Below are positions 24,099 to 38,346 of a stretch of 64,000 bases of DNA, one piece after another (the stretch's first letter is position 1; each line of letters opens with the position of its first letter). The notes below the pieces were generated by a model that made no database searches, was not told where the DNA came from, and saw nothing but the letters and a program-made list of their open reading frames with translations. Both the position numbers and the translations under genes were made by a program. The stretch comes from Scalesia atractyloides (taxonomy: Eukaryota; Streptophyta; Magnoliopsida; Asterales; Asteraceae). The DNA lies in contig CAMTDV010000013.1 in the NCBI GenBank assembly GCA_947069175.1, positions 13,497,501 to 13,561,500 of the forward strand, in the 5' to 3' direction.

Positions 24099-27000
24099 TG
24101 TTTTTTTAATTTGTTATCCCTATTTTTAAAACTTAGCCTCTATAAGGATTTTGTAGATCCACCACTGCGATCAACGACAGTAACTTTTCTTACCATTACA
24201 TTATCTTTTATTGATTAATTGGATTTTGTTAAATAGTGAACACCATAAAAAAGATTATTTAAAGGAGGTGTTTGGGTTAGCTTAATTAATCAGTTAACAA
24301 AATGTAATAAGCTTAGCTTAACCAACCACTTTCCCAAAGCATATTTTTGCACATAAACACATGACTAATATAAATAATCATAAAACTATACTATTAAAAG
24401 AAGGGTAGGCTAAATGTACCCTTTTTTTACTTTCATACCCATTTTCAAAAAAGTTCAGTTTAAAACTTTACAAATTTTACCCCTTCAAAATCATTTTTCT
24501 TTATAATTGATCCCTAAATTGTTTCACTGGCTGAAAATATTGGAGGAAGTATCACACTGCGTCTAAGATAGGGTTTTGCAGGCACCCTCTGACGACCACG
24601 CCTAAGATCGGGTCGGTTCCGTTTATATGGAATGTTATCACTTCACACCTAATCTCCCCTACCTGTATTCAGCCTACCCAAATGGAATAATTGGAGTAAT
24701 ATGCAATTGGAATATTCTTACTCTATGTAATTCATCATCAAAATCTGTTTATTTCACTATGTACAAAATTCATGTAATCTGATCATCATCATCATCCACG
24801 TCTTTCGTGTAAACTTTTGTTATTTTCTAAATATGTTGTAGCTGAAAGTTAGTTTATTTTTTTACAGATTGGTTTTTAATCAGATAGAACAATCAAAAAC
24901 AACAATTTTAAAATTATGGTTGAATTTTTGTTTGATATATCTTCAAAAAAAAATTATCGATTATAATGAGAAGATGAGCTGGACTTATAGCAAATCTATA
25001 TGATGGTACTTTTTTTTCATAAACTATTAGTTTTGAATAAACGTTAAAAGTTTTTAATTTGACATAATAGGGAGTATTTTAAGTGAAAATTTGAATTGTT
25101 TAAAAACTTTAGGGAGTGCATTCAGTAAAAAGGAGGTACATTTAGCAACACCCAATCAAACGATTTAGGACGCTGTAAATGTTATTCAGCGAGTCCAAGA
25201 ACCTCTGCGAAAGAAATTAAAGTGGCAACACTGATGCATGCACAGGATTATAAAAGAATGTTATTGTAGAGAATGATGCATGTACAGGATTATGATTTAT
25301 ATATGCATGCTAATATTGTTTACTTATTCAGATCCCAATTTTGGAATTAGTTATTTACCTGTTCAATGCGATCATATTGCTGTTATAAATTAAGATGAAT
25401 ACTACTTTTATGAAAGGGAGTTAATTTGCGCATTATTTGTGTTGAAGTCTTTGAATCCCTCATAGTTTATTATATATTTCGCTTTTACTTTCTTTACACT
25501 AATGGAACTTAATTCATATGTGATGTAGCGTGTGAAATGATAATGAAGAATTGATCACATTGATTCTTTGAATACCTGTGATAATCTTTCCCAAACCCTC
25601 AAATTCAACCTAAAAAGCAGAGAATTTGGAGTGGTAAAATGATTATTGCCAAAATTGATGAATGATCATCCGAATTACATGTGAGAAATATAAATAAGAA
25701 CAGAAATTCAAAACGGGCCATAAAAAAGCCATGGGACAAACACAAATACAAAAACAAAATGCATAAAACATGGAAAAATCATAAAAGTATCCGTAACTCA
25801 CGCTAGAATGCGTTTTTTTTTACCGAAACTTGGTCAAAGGTTGAACTAAAAATTCAAAACCCTCATTTGTAGTATCGAGTAATTACAACAAGTTTTAACT
25901 TGAAAATATGTCGACTGAGCTTAATGGGTCGAACGAAAAAAAAAACATATCTTAAAACAAAATATCAGATTATTTAAATGGGTAAAAGGTTCCTCAAATG
26001 TACTTTTAATGCATAAACCCTGAATAGCTCAATACTAAATGAACCAAGGTGTATTATAACGTGGAAACATTATAAGCTGCATCACAACACATGTTAGAAA
26101 TTGAAGTAGGTTAGCCTCATCAAACATCTAATCCATTTACCCATAGCCCAGTTAGCCCATCTTTTAATGAAAAAGATTCCCATTTGATCCATCCTCTTTC
26201 TCCTATTATTTTGAAAGATATCAGCTAACTATTTACTTGATCAAGTTCATTTGTTCACTCAATATATTTCAAAAACTTGAGAAAACTGAATCACTGTGGT
26301 CCAGCACTCACATCTTTTTTAGTCAGCAAATTAATACGACACTCCAAAGATACAAACTTGAACATCTAGAAAATAAAAGTTGAAGATGATAGTGGGGAAC
26401 CCGTGCGTTACTACGAAGTAGCTAATTCAGGGCAAGAACATAATTCAAACGTTGAAACAATAAAAAATCACATTGAAGTTGGTAGAACTCATCAGTGTCT
26501 TTATCCGCCTATGTAAACCAGCAAAAAAAAACTCAAGGAATTAAAGGAGAGCATAATAAAAGGTGAAAATGTATACATAATGTTGCATTTAAAACTCGGC
26601 ATAACAATTGAGAAGGGTGATTTGGATAATTTGAAGCTGGTGATGTGTTCCATTATGAAAGCATTTGCCCATTGTATAATACTAGCTCCAAGTGGTTGAT
26701 GCTATATCCCAAGTTTTCAAATAAAACTAGGCTAAGAGCATTTACTTTTGCTAGCAATTAAACTGTTAAATAAGTCTTTGAAGCAAAGCCATATTTCAAG
26801 TTGTATATCCTAGGCATGATTATCTGGAAGGCTTTATAGTTCAGAATGATACAGATTTATATATCCGTTAGAATGTTCACTAGTCTTTTTGTAAGGTATA
26901 TTACTTGACTCGCTACTTAGAATATTGTTCGGCTTCGCTAGATTGAGCGTTGACCGGGCAACATGTGGTTTATACCCTTTTGAGTGTGAAGGCTCATTGG

Positions 27001-27323
27001 ATATGGGTTATTTAACCAAACATTCTGATTTGAAATGGATTTAAAAGGTTTAAACCAATTCGACTAGTTTATATATTTTATACATATTAAACTAGTCATT
27101 TGCGTAAACGCGACATCGGATGGTCGAATGGGTCTATGAGAAGTCCATTATGTAAAAAAACATTTCCAAATACTATATAACCAGTTTCAAGGTCAGATTA
27201 TGTGCCTCGTAAGGTTTTAAAACCATTTGTATGTCGTAGGGGCAATTTTCATATTTTAAAAGTAGATATAGTGGGCTTCTCGATTTACCTTCTAGTTGGT
27301 ATAACCATAAGGTATAACATCAA
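24099..27323. other. Non-coding spacer
   Basis: No gene seen over 3.2 kb. If the tandem-duplication model is right, this sequence should recur just upstream of the window. Confidence 0.5.
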
Positions 27324-29969
27324 AGAGTTATTCCTTATAATATTATAGTCACTGATTGGGTTTCAAAGTAGATCAAGCGGGTCAAAATCGAAAGTCAAAG
27401 AAATAGTCAAACTGCTTGACTTTCGATATTGAATTGAAGTCTAAACTGAGTATGATGAGTTGAGCATGTCAAACTATGTTTTATTAGTCTATATAAACTG
27501 ATATGATGTCAAAACAATTGGTTTAGATAGTTAAAAGTTCAATTATCGCAAAACACATATTTACTAGTTTTGACTTTTAGATATAACATGCTTGACTCAT
27601 AATTTCGCCTACTTAACGTGATTGTCGGAGGGTACGATTGCAGGGGGATTCATACCTTCGTTATTACAATCATGTAGGAAAGTTCGATTCGAACTTTGAC
27701 TTGACCATAGTGGTCAGAATTGAAAGTCAAACGAAACATCAAACTGTTTGACTTTCAGTATAATTCTAACTAAATTAATGAAATTGAACAAGCAGAACCA
27801 CTTACTATGATTGAGGAACTACAAAGAACACTTGAAAGCAGCTCCTAGTCTCTAAAGAAGCTCCATGGAATAGATTTAGAGTGAGTTTGAAGGTATGAGT
27901 GCAAAGAACACTATGATCACCGTAAGAGGTGCCTTACGATCCATAAGGAGTGTTTTCACTGCCTTACAGGTTTTAATCCCTTACGGTCCGTAAGGGACCT
28001 CTAGAAGCTGAACTTTGGCATTTTAGTCCTTCGACTTTATATTTTTCCCCTTTTTGACGTATTTGGTATCTCTCCTTCCACAAATCAGAATTAAACGGAG
28101 AGTTTTGCACATGTGTCACATTAGAATTCGATATATTTTTGCGGGATGTTACAATACATACTGTAGTTATTAACAAACAAATTATTAGGTTAGATTATAC
28201 AATCTAGGTCTACAAGTATATAACCTAATTTGATTTGATCCGCAACGATTAAAAAATAAAAACTTCATGTCATGTATAAAAATAAAATGGAATAAATAAA
28301 ATACTACAATAATTATAATATAAGTATTTTATGTATTACGTATTTATCTATAGTTATGTATAGATTAATAATTTGGATATGCTAATAATAATATTATTAT
28401 TATTATTAATAATAAAAAGGTGAAAATGTCATATAACATTATTATATATAATATAAAAGAAGAGCAGATAAATAATGTCGTACTATATCTAATGCATATT
28501 TTACAAACTCATCAATCTTTTTGTCCTCCTTCTATTTCGTCAATTAGTATTATTTTTTTCATTGACAACTCATGTAGTTTAACTATTGTATTTTTTTTTC
28601 TTTTACTTTAACCAAATCACTTTTCTATCCCTATATAGTTTTTTAGAGAACACGTTAATAACATTTTAGACATATTTTTAAATTTTTCTTTTTCTTTGAT
28701 ATAACGAGTGTGACAAAGGCTCTTTTTAGTTTAATATCTTTTAACGAACACGCCGATACTATTTTGAACATATTTTTTGACTCTTTTTTTCCGTGCTATA
28801 ACTAGCGCGCCGAAGCCGACCAAGTTTCTATCGTTTTCTTTTTCGTTTACCTTATTTTTACCTTTGTTATTTACTATATCGTTTTACCTTTTGTTATTAT
28901 TTTGATGTTCAGAGCCAAGTTACGCCGCAAATAGCATAACCCATTAATATATCATTTTAATTAATTTTACAAATTTATTTATCGGTTATCATGGTGTGCT
29001 CTATGTTCTGAATTCCAACTGCGTAACGCGCAGATAACTACGACCCTAGTTAAAATAAATTTGTGGAGGAAATTTCATGTGACATTAACTTGATTCCTTT
29101 ATTAGTTTCAGAGCCCGTCTCAAAAATCCAAAAATCTCTACCAAATTAATCTATACCATACAATAAAAGAAACCATATAGAGGACACATTATTCTATGAT
29201 GCGTTTATAATTATCTTTTCCCTTCTAAATAAATAGATATTAAAACTATTAACTAATTTATATTCATCCGTAAGTTAGTTGAATTATCTTTTTTTTATTT
29301 TACCCTTGTGTTTTTCATATCCCGTTACTTTATAATAGGGATTAAGATAACAAACTTAAATGCAATGGCTCTCTCCATATGTTAATGCTGATAAAGCCTG
29401 ATGTTTGGAATTTGTTGGTTTGTGTTCGTTATATAAGGCTGGTAATTTATCATCGTAAAGATATTTATATAACTACTCATAATGATATTTAACTTATTAT
29501 CGTAAAGATATATAATAAATACTCTAATTTAAATGTGTATCAGTAATAAATTAAAAATATAAAATCTATATTTATATTACACACTTACTATATAATAAAA
29601 AAACCATATGAGGACACACGATCCTTTATGGGGACACATGCCGCTTCATGGGGTATTCTCAATCGTTTTTTCCCGTCTAAATAAAAAATATTGTTATAAT
29701 TATTCGATGTATAGTTTAATGACTTGTTATAATTATTTGTAAATATGGTAGTTATAATTAGATTTTCAATAGGGCATTTTCAACATATGTTCATTTTATT
29801 ATCACTTGTGGCATCTTTTATATAAAGTCATTTAAAATTTGGTTTTATCGTCTCTTTCTCATATTAAATCTTCAATGTAACGTGTTAACTTTTAATGAAC
29901 TATAAATTTTAAGAACTATATGACATGCTATTTAAAATTAATATTTAATAGAAAAACCACTTATTCAAC

Positions 29970-30517
29970 CTGACACGTTGAGGTGATAAAGTTCGTAGCT
30001 AAAAGGAATCCGATATATCTTTTATGAAAGAAATTATAACAAATAAATTAGATTTTAATAATACTCACAATGATTTTTGTTACTATATATGATTGAGATT
30101 ATTAACTAATAATTCTATTTTTCTAGATTGATGTTATTTTCTTAGTATAAACAATTATTTCATTAATATATATTATGACTAATAATAATAATGATTAGAA
30201 ATGTGTCCAACAAATAGACTAGCGGTGTACCGATCGTAACTCCATCATATTTATTTATAAGTATTTGATTTATAACTGTTAACTATCTTATTCAATTATT
30301 TATGTCATCTATATCATAGTTGTCAATAATGATCGTTATGGTCGTTATAGCGACTGCCGTGGCGTATGGGTCCATGCTCGCTATATAGTCTGTAGCGATA
30401 GATAACAACCTTAATTTTTTTAATATAAATAACAATTAGATATACCTACAAAATAGCTGAATTTTAGGTTTTTATTAAATGTATATTTAAAATAGTGCAT
30501 ACACCAAGGTATATATA

Positions 30518-30564
<47 letters not shown>

Positions 30565-30568
30565 CAAC
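29970..30568. other. 599-bp segment present only in copy 2
   Basis: Copy 1 reads ttcaacaaagtt at 2815-2826. Copy 2 has 599 extra bases between the same flanks, bordered by TCAAC at 29965-29969 and again at 30564-30568. This could be an insertion with a 5-bp target duplication, or a microhomology-mediated deletion in copy 1. The segment ends in an (AT)n tract (about 30510-30563) and has no coding capacity. Clear terminal repeats are not seen. Confidence 0.75.
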
Positions 30569-31771
30569 AAAGTTAATTTTTTTTCTAGTGTATCGTTAAT
30601 TATAAAATAGAGTTCACTTTTATAACTATTCGCTATATCGTACATAGGTATTATCGTCATTTGTCGCTATTCAACATTAACAACTATGATCTATATCCAT
30701 AATCTATATCTATAATAAACAATTTGGAAGCAACATTTGTGATAGAATAAAAAACCAATCGTTAAGATGAAATTGAGAACTCAAATAATCAAAAATTGGA
30801 ATACAAAAGGTATACTAATCTTGATTGCAACCACAATGGGAATAGGCAAAACCCTAATAGGTCAACACTTTAATGATGAAGATGACATACAGCAAAACAA
30901 TGTAAAGAAAATGCACGATAGTTGAGACAAACTCACCTTGATCTTTACCAAATTTTATAGAAGATTGAAAAAAAAAGGATAATCACAGAAGACAAAGGGG
31001 TAAAGTTTAGAAGTTAGAATATCACGTATGAAAGAAGTTGAAGAAGAAGAATAGGGTCTAAAATAAGTGGGACGGGTGTGCTTGTTGCCCCATATCACTA
31101 TTTGGGACTTGAGCGAGGAAAACAAAAAATAGTAGCCCTCGTTAAGTAACACTTGTCTTAAAGCAGTTTTATTTATTATAATAGATAGATAGATTAAGAT
31201 TATAATTGACTTGAATATATTGTCATTAAATCTGATAATGAAAAATAATTGTCTTCAATTATTTGTTCATTTTTCACTAATGTCTAGTGCATAGAGATTC
31301 TCTTATGTTCGCTTAAAATAGGATAGACAACGTTAGAATCCAATGCCAGAAACCCGGAGAAAAAAAAAATTCAATCCCTTTATTTCAAACATTTTTATAT
31401 GATAATAAAAACATTTATCAAACTAACTTGTTTCGAGCAAAATATGAATATTTACTAATTTTATACTTCAAAATCTTTAAAAACATATAAGAACTTTGAA
31501 ATATTATAAGTTAATTAGCAAGATGATGTGTTACTTTTTTATTATTTGATCGGTATATGTTGTAATGTAGAAAGATAGAAATATATAGGATGTCAAGGTT
31601 TAAAAGAAATACCACACCGTTATTTCTTTTCAATTACAAAAATATAGCAAATATAGTAAATGATAATAAGATGTCATGATAGCAACTCAACTTGTTAGCA
31701 ATATTTGGTTGTTCACAAATCTTTTCATTAGTAACGCAAACAAGTTAAAAAAACATCTTATACTAATTCTG

Positions 31772-32791
31772 AGATTAATTTTGTTGCAGGTTTCATCCTT
31801 TATCACTAACCCAGTTACTAATCCATGTTAAATGTCCTCACATGCATAGCATGTGAGGGTAAAACCGTCTTTTTATCTTTCTCTCTCTCTCTCTCTCTCC
31901 ACTTGCTTTATCTTCAACCTCCAAAATCACCATAGCTTTAACCCTCCGTTGTTGACATCTTGAACGAAGTGAGAGAGATAGAGTTTACTGTGATTAGGGA
32001 AATTCCCAGTGAAATTCCTTTCTTGTAAAATACGGGCTTTGTCCCGATATTATTAATAAAATAATCTGGTGTTTTCCATTTTAAACGGTCCTGTTAAGAT
32101 TTCCACTGCCAAATAAATACCAATACCACGGTATTCTGTCCCGCGGCTTCCGAACCGGCAAAACGGGTCGAGGGCCGTGACATTTTCTTCGGTAAAATAC
32201 CCCCAATCGCAGGGGTTTGTTGATGAGAGTATGGATTTGGAAGGAAATAACAGGGAGTTGGATACCACCCCTGCTGACTTGGAGGGTTCTGAGCAAGCGA
32301 TGGATGTGGTGGGTGTTCAGCAGTCAGCCGCCTCTGCTGCCCAGTCGTTGGTGAACAGATAGGTGTTGTTGCAGGGGTCTCGTTTGACTCATAGATAGAC
32401 GATGGTTTGGCGGGTAAATCAGGAGATCTCATGGGGTTAGGCTCAGATGAACACGTTGCTGTTAATGCAGCTGAAGAGGCTGTGCAGAGTCAAAACCCAA
32501 AAATTGGAAGGAACGACATAGCTGTCAACAATGGAGGGTTGAAGCTATGGTGGTTTTGGAGGTCGAAGATAAAGAAAGTGGAGAGAGAGAGAGAGAGAGA
32601 TGAAAAGATGGTTTTACCCTCACATGCTATGCATGTGAGGTCATTTAACATGGATTAGTAACTGGGTTAGTGATAAAGGATGAAACCTGCAACAAAATTA
32701 ATCTTAAAGGCTGGTTTTGGCAACTTTTAAAGATTAAGGCTGAAACCAACAAAATTGGTGAAACTTAAAGGACGTTTTGTGCAATTTACTC
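31772..32791. mobile_element. Mutator-like element, copy 2, left terminal repeat truncated
   Basis: Same element as 5299-6403. The outer 80 bp or so of the left terminal repeat has been deleted (junction agat at 31772-31775). The right end is intact and is followed by the full 9-bp TATATATAA (32792-32800). Without its left terminus this copy should not be mobilisable. Confidence 0.85.
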
Positions 32792-32800
32792 TATATATAA

Positions 32801-35800
32801 ACTTAAAAATTATATCAGATAACCTTGACACTTTATTAAACACAGGAATTTGAACACGGCACATCTATTCATAGGTTGAAACATATACAAACCGGTCAAA
32901 ACTGTATATTTTTATTATTATTTTCATCACATCAATATTAAAATAAAGTAAAATAAAATTTTATACAGAGAGAGAGAAATAATACATCTAAGTTATGGCA
33001 TCAATTCTAATGTTTATTCCTCTTTTAGCTTCCAGATTTTCACACAAAACACCCAACATATTTATACACGTAAAAGACATTGTTTTTCTATAACCTTAAA
33101 AATAAATGCTTTAAACATAGTTAACTGCTAAATTAATCCAAACACCACTTGTTAGCGAAATAGACTATATAGATTCTATCTAAAACTAATCCAAACTGTT
33201 TTTATCTTTAATCTTACATCCTTATCATGTGAGAAATTTGTACTCTAATATTGTTGGGGTGTGTAAAAACAAACCATAATCGAAACCGACCAAATTGATC
33301 GATTATGGTTAACTAATCTTTCATAACCAAATAAACTGAAACATAAGCTAAGTTTTAAAATATATAATTCAAGTTCGTAACCTTTATGTTTTTCGTTTTT
33401 AATAGCTTTGAATGTTTGTTGTTACTTGGTAATCAGGTTATGTAGCGTTACTTTTTTTTTTGCAAATCATATTTTGTGTTTCTAAAAACTAACAGAGATC
33501 CTTTAGGTGTTGTAGTTCTTTTTATATTTTGTAAATTTATGGATTTGTTCTTCATTTTTCGTTCAAATGTTTTCGATTATATTTTTTTTACATGAACCAT
33601 GCATATTTCCATGTATAACTGATCACTAAACACCATAATCGGACCATTTTCAATTTGAACAAAACAAAAAAAAAGTACTTTGGACAGCTAACCGAAATCG
33701 ACCCATAACCGACGATTAACCAAACTATGCGTAACCGACTATAAGTTATGGTTATTGTCAAGCAATATTCCAAAACAAATGCTTGGTTATGGTCATGATT
33801 AAGCCTCCATTGTTGCCAATCAAGCCCAAGAACACAAACACAAAATTTGATCTCAACCAAGATCAACTCTTTCTGTTTATTATAATTCTTGACTCTACTA
33901 AAATACATAACCCTAACCATCTATTTATACTAAAATAACTATACTAATCCTACTCAAACTTCTATCTTCTAGACATTCAAATATTAGATAAACATGCAAA
34001 CTAATCCTAATATTAATTCTAGTCCTAACATAATTATAACCCTACAAACTTGGAATTAGAAACCTTCTTGAAAACAAATTAAATCAAAACATTCATTTTA
34101 ACCCTTCATCTTTCAATTTATATGTTTTAGGATTAACTTCCAACATCTATAACCGAACCGAACTAACTTTGAACGTACACCCCTCATAGGAATCAATATG
34201 TGAGTTGATTATAAGGAATTTTATGGTAGAAAACTAAAGTAAGCCGGGGCTTATCAGGATATTGCAGATTGAGCCTTGTTATTGCACAAGTGGACCCGTC
34301 AAACAAAGCCGGCGTGATGTCATGTGTGAAACCCACAGCTCATTTACAGTAATCCGGTTCAAACTAGGTTAGTTGGACACCACCTTCGGAATCAAATATA
34401 TCCTTTTGCAATTACCAAAGTAACCATTTTGCTTTTAACTGAGAAAATGACATGCTAGAGATGAAACTATTGTGATCAGAAATTCATACATCTTTAATAT
34501 ATATTTGTTTTGAAAAAAAATAACGGAAAAAAAACACATCACTAACCATAAAAGTTGAACAATTTTCCACCAAGATTAAAAAAGGTAAGAGAAGACTAAA
34601 CTATTGTACTCGAAACCTGTTTACAACCTGCTAACTTGTTACGATCCTTTTAACCTTACAACCCATTAATACCCCTCCAACCCATTTTGACTTGCTAGCC
34701 CATTTAACCAGTGTCACGAGTATTCTTTGAGTGACATGGCTTAGAGTTGTTCAAGTTAGAGTTTAAATAAAAATTATATTTTGTCTAAAAAGTGTAGCAA
34801 GAATTATAAGTCATTAATCATGGGTAATCAATAGCTTAAATTTGACGGATTGCCATGTGATATCTAATTCACATAAATTTTGGTAAGGAATGGAAAAGAG
34901 GTGATAATCAGGTACCATTGTTGACTATCATTTTGTTTCACTGGAATCATAAATTCAAACAATTCTTTATTATCTTTTTTAATGCAAATAACTTTATTGT
35001 TACAATTTTAGGGTTTTTACACACTATATAAAAGTATGGTTTACAAAAGATAATATAAATCTTTATAATTTACATTTTCTTGTTAGATAAATATTCATAA
35101 CTAAATTGTATGGAAATTTTATAATTTACACTACTATGATAGGTTACATGTTAGAGTTAAGATAGACCTTGGTCTAAATTGAAAAGCTTTGCAAGGTTTT
35201 TAGAACGAAAGACCTACTCTTACGATATATTGTGTGTAATTGTAAAGTACGTGTTTTATTTGCCTATATTGAATTAATTCTATAGAACTATATGTTAACA
35301 GAGCTTAATGGCACCTCACATGACGAACGTTAATGGACTTCTTGTAAGTTAAAAAGTAAAAAAGAAAAGATAGTCCACATGAAGGCCAGTGTCTCTACAA
35401 AAATTTGGCAAAATGTTAAGGTACTATTATGAGGTAAATTTTAATAGCACCGGCCAATCTTGAAAGCTAATTATTTCATATATGTATTTCCTAAAAGTGT
35501 TCAGGCATTTAGAAGCAAGGGCAAAGAAATCGAGTGTTAAGGCCATCAATGGCAACAGAAACATTTATTGCATTGTTAGTTAAACTCTCACTTATGTTCG
35601 AAAATTTAGACATATGCATGTAAACGTTTATAACTTGTTTTTAAGTGTTTAGTATTTTGTTGTTTTACCTATGAAAGAAAGAAAGAAAGAAAACTTGAAT
35701 TACCCATAAATCTCAATGACAAAAAACTGAAAAAGCTACTTGAGATTCTTGTCGTTCATCTTTAATTTCACCTTAATTGCTGCATTGCAATTAATTTAAC

Positions 35801-36725
35801 TGGTTTCTGCGTTCATGTAGGGGGTGGGTTTCTTATTAAACTTTGAGTAGGGTCGCAAAGAACAGGTTTATAATTGTTTCTCTATTTATATCTTTAACTA
35901 TCATTAATGCACTATTCATTTGCTCATTAATGGTTTTTGGTAGCTGAGAAAGAAGGATACAATAAAAATTATAAATAATTAGTTAACCTTGAGTTGCATA
36001 AAAGTCAATGCTATTGGAACGAGCTCGTATGGATTTTGCTTGCTCAGGGTTTTCAACACTGATATTATCACGGTTTGTGAACAATAACAACTCTACGAAG
36101 AATAAACCCTAAATCATCATTCTCTATCTATATCAATATAGACTAGTTCGTTTCATGCTTTCTTTTGAAATTTATAATGTTCAATAATATCTTTGAAAAG
36201 AAAAGAACTTCATGAATATGTGTAACTGAAAGAAAAAAAAACATAAAAATTAAAATTATTAGCTAAAATTATTTGATAGATGTATTCAAATCATGGTATA
36301 TTCGTTGTGTAAGACTTAATTATTGGATATTTCATGTTTTCCTTTAAAAAGTATAATGCTAAATATATTATCATTGAAGGATAAGAAAAGTACTTCATGT
36401 ATGAGAGTATACGAATCAAAACTATAGTCATGGTATCTTCATTCTCTATATTTATATCAATATAGACTTAATTAGCTATTGGATATTTCATACATATTTT
36501 CATTTAAAATGTATAAGGCTCAATATTATTTTTCGAAGAAAATAAAAGAACTTCATGTATATACGAGTAAATAAAAGAATAAAAACACCAAAATCAAAAC
36601 TATTAGCTAATCATATTTCATAAAAAGATATTCAAATCATGGTACGTTTAATGTGGTTGATTCTTAAACTTATTCTATTATTACAAATGAATAAATTATT
36701 ATGTAAATAAATATAAGACATATTA
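32801..36725. other. AT-rich spacer, copy 2 equivalent of 6411-10326
   Basis: Direct counterpart of the copy-1 spacer with scattered substitutions and small indels. No gene found. Confidence 0.55.
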
Positions 36726-36773
<48 letters not shown>

Positions 36774-36774
36774 C
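36726..36774. repeat. (ATT)n microsatellite
   Basis: Copy-2 counterpart of 10327-10380, with a different number of units, 20 bp beyond the stop codon of the SMR-like gene. Confidence 0.9.
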
Positions 36775-36793
36775 ACTAAACAACATACACTGA

Positions 36794-37171
36794 TCATATG
36801 CTACGACTACGCATTTTTCTAGAGGAACATGAAGAAGCCCTAACGGTAAAAGATCGGAAAAAATCATCTACCTCATGGCGCCTTGTATTTTCAAAGAATT
36901 CTGGTGCATCATTATCATCAGATGATCTCCTTCTTTTTTTTAACGGTTTTCGTGGCGCTGGTGGTGGCAGTTGCAGTGGTGTGATCTTGTGATCATCGGA
37001 TGTTGGAGTGTGACAGTCGTAATTATCATCTTCTTCCTCCCTCTGCCGCTTGTTGTTTGACTTTGATGCTTCATGATCATTTAACTTATCATTATCATCA
37101 TCTTCCTTTTGATCACCAGGGTTTGCAATGGATTTTAGGGTGGAGTAAGATTCATTTTGGTTGTTAGACAT
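36794..37171 (-). CDS. SIAMESE-RELATED-like CDK inhibitor (copy 2)
   Basis: 125 residues, nearly identical to 10401-10778 and intronless. Motifs: CHTPTSDDHKI at 53-63, PPPAPRKP at 69-76, KKRRR at 78-82, EFFENTRRHEVDDFF at 91-105. At the sites where copy 1 has Tyr59 and Val102, this copy has Asp and Asp, as does the diverged paralogue at 50991 (TPTSDDNKI, EVDAFF). It is therefore probably the more ancestral of the recent pair. The C-terminus is KMRSRSI here and KTRSHSI in copy 1. The expected role is nuclear inhibition of CDK-cyclin complexes. Confidence 0.75.
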   Translation of the reverse strand: MSNNQNESYSTLKSIANPGDQKEDDDNDKLNDHEASKSNNKRQREEEDDNYDCHTPTSDDHKITPLQLPPPAPRKPLKKRRRSSDDNDAPEFFENTRRHEVDDFFRSFTVRASSCSSRKMRSRSI

Positions 37172-37597
37172 GACAAGTAGTGTTTAGGTGATGAAGCCAC
37201 CGTAAACTGAAATATTAGGATGAGCACTCTTGCTGATCAACTCAGCTAGAGAGAGAGGGGGGAGAGAGGGAGAGAGAAAAACTTGACAATATACTTTGTG
37301 CATATATTATTATATATATTGGGTCACATGTTAGTTCTGATCATGTTCAATTTATTCCAAAGTTTAATGATAATTTGATAAATATTGCTGCAATAAGTAA
37401 TACAACAGTCAACTCTTTTTATCATATGTTGTATTGTGGTTTGTTATATTTACACAGGTTACTGAAATTAATATATATTATTATAAAAAAATTTATTAGC
37501 TAAAAAAGTATTTGTAATACTTTAATATATGTTATGTAATCGATTAAAGAGGGAAGTAAACAATAGAGTAATAAATTTTTTGAGCTAATTATATGGA

Positions 37598-38346
37598 TAG
37601 GGTTGTAATCGAATTGAACAAACATGAATAAGTTTATGTTTGTGTTTGTTTGTTAAGGAAATTAACATGTTAGCGAACTGTTCACGAACGCATACCAAAC
37701 ATAAGTTTATGTCCGTGTTCATTCGTCAAGGAAATTCATTTGTTCGCGAACAGTTCGTGAACACTAGCCTTAAACACAAACGAACGTAAACGAACATTCA
37801 ACTTAAAATAAAAATTAAAAACATTGTTAACCTTAAACATTGAACATAATTAATTAAATACAACCATTAGAGGATAAATCAAAACACCAAAAGTCTACTG
37901 CAATCATCAAACGATTATCAAGTCTAACTAAGTTAGACATAATTAATTAGTTATAATTATTCAAAGTTTAACTAACTTAGATATAATTACTTCAAAAAAT
38001 GTCTTGAATGTCTAAATTTAAGCTAACATGGGAAAAAAATAAGGTTTCAAGTTTCAAGTTTTGAATATGTGTAGATAAAAGGTTTATTATCTCTTATTTT
38101 TTAATGTAATCAAACGAACATGAACGAGTGTAAATGAACGAACATGAAAGAACTTACCGAACATAATACCGAACGTTCACGAACGTAATCGAACAAACGA
38201 GACCTTTGTCCGTGTTCGCTCACTAAGCTAACCGAACAAATGTTTTTGTTCATGTTCGTTCGTTAAGCTATGAACGAACAAAAACGAACTTCTTGCCGAA
38301 TGCTTCACGAACTATTCGCTGAACGTTCGGTTCGTTTACAGCCCTA
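37598..38346. mobile_element. hAT-type MITE, copy 2
   Basis: Counterpart of 11205-11943 with the same inverted ends (TAGGGTTGTAATCGAA left). It carries a small extra piece (acgttcacga near 38172) relative to copy 1. Confidence 0.8.
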
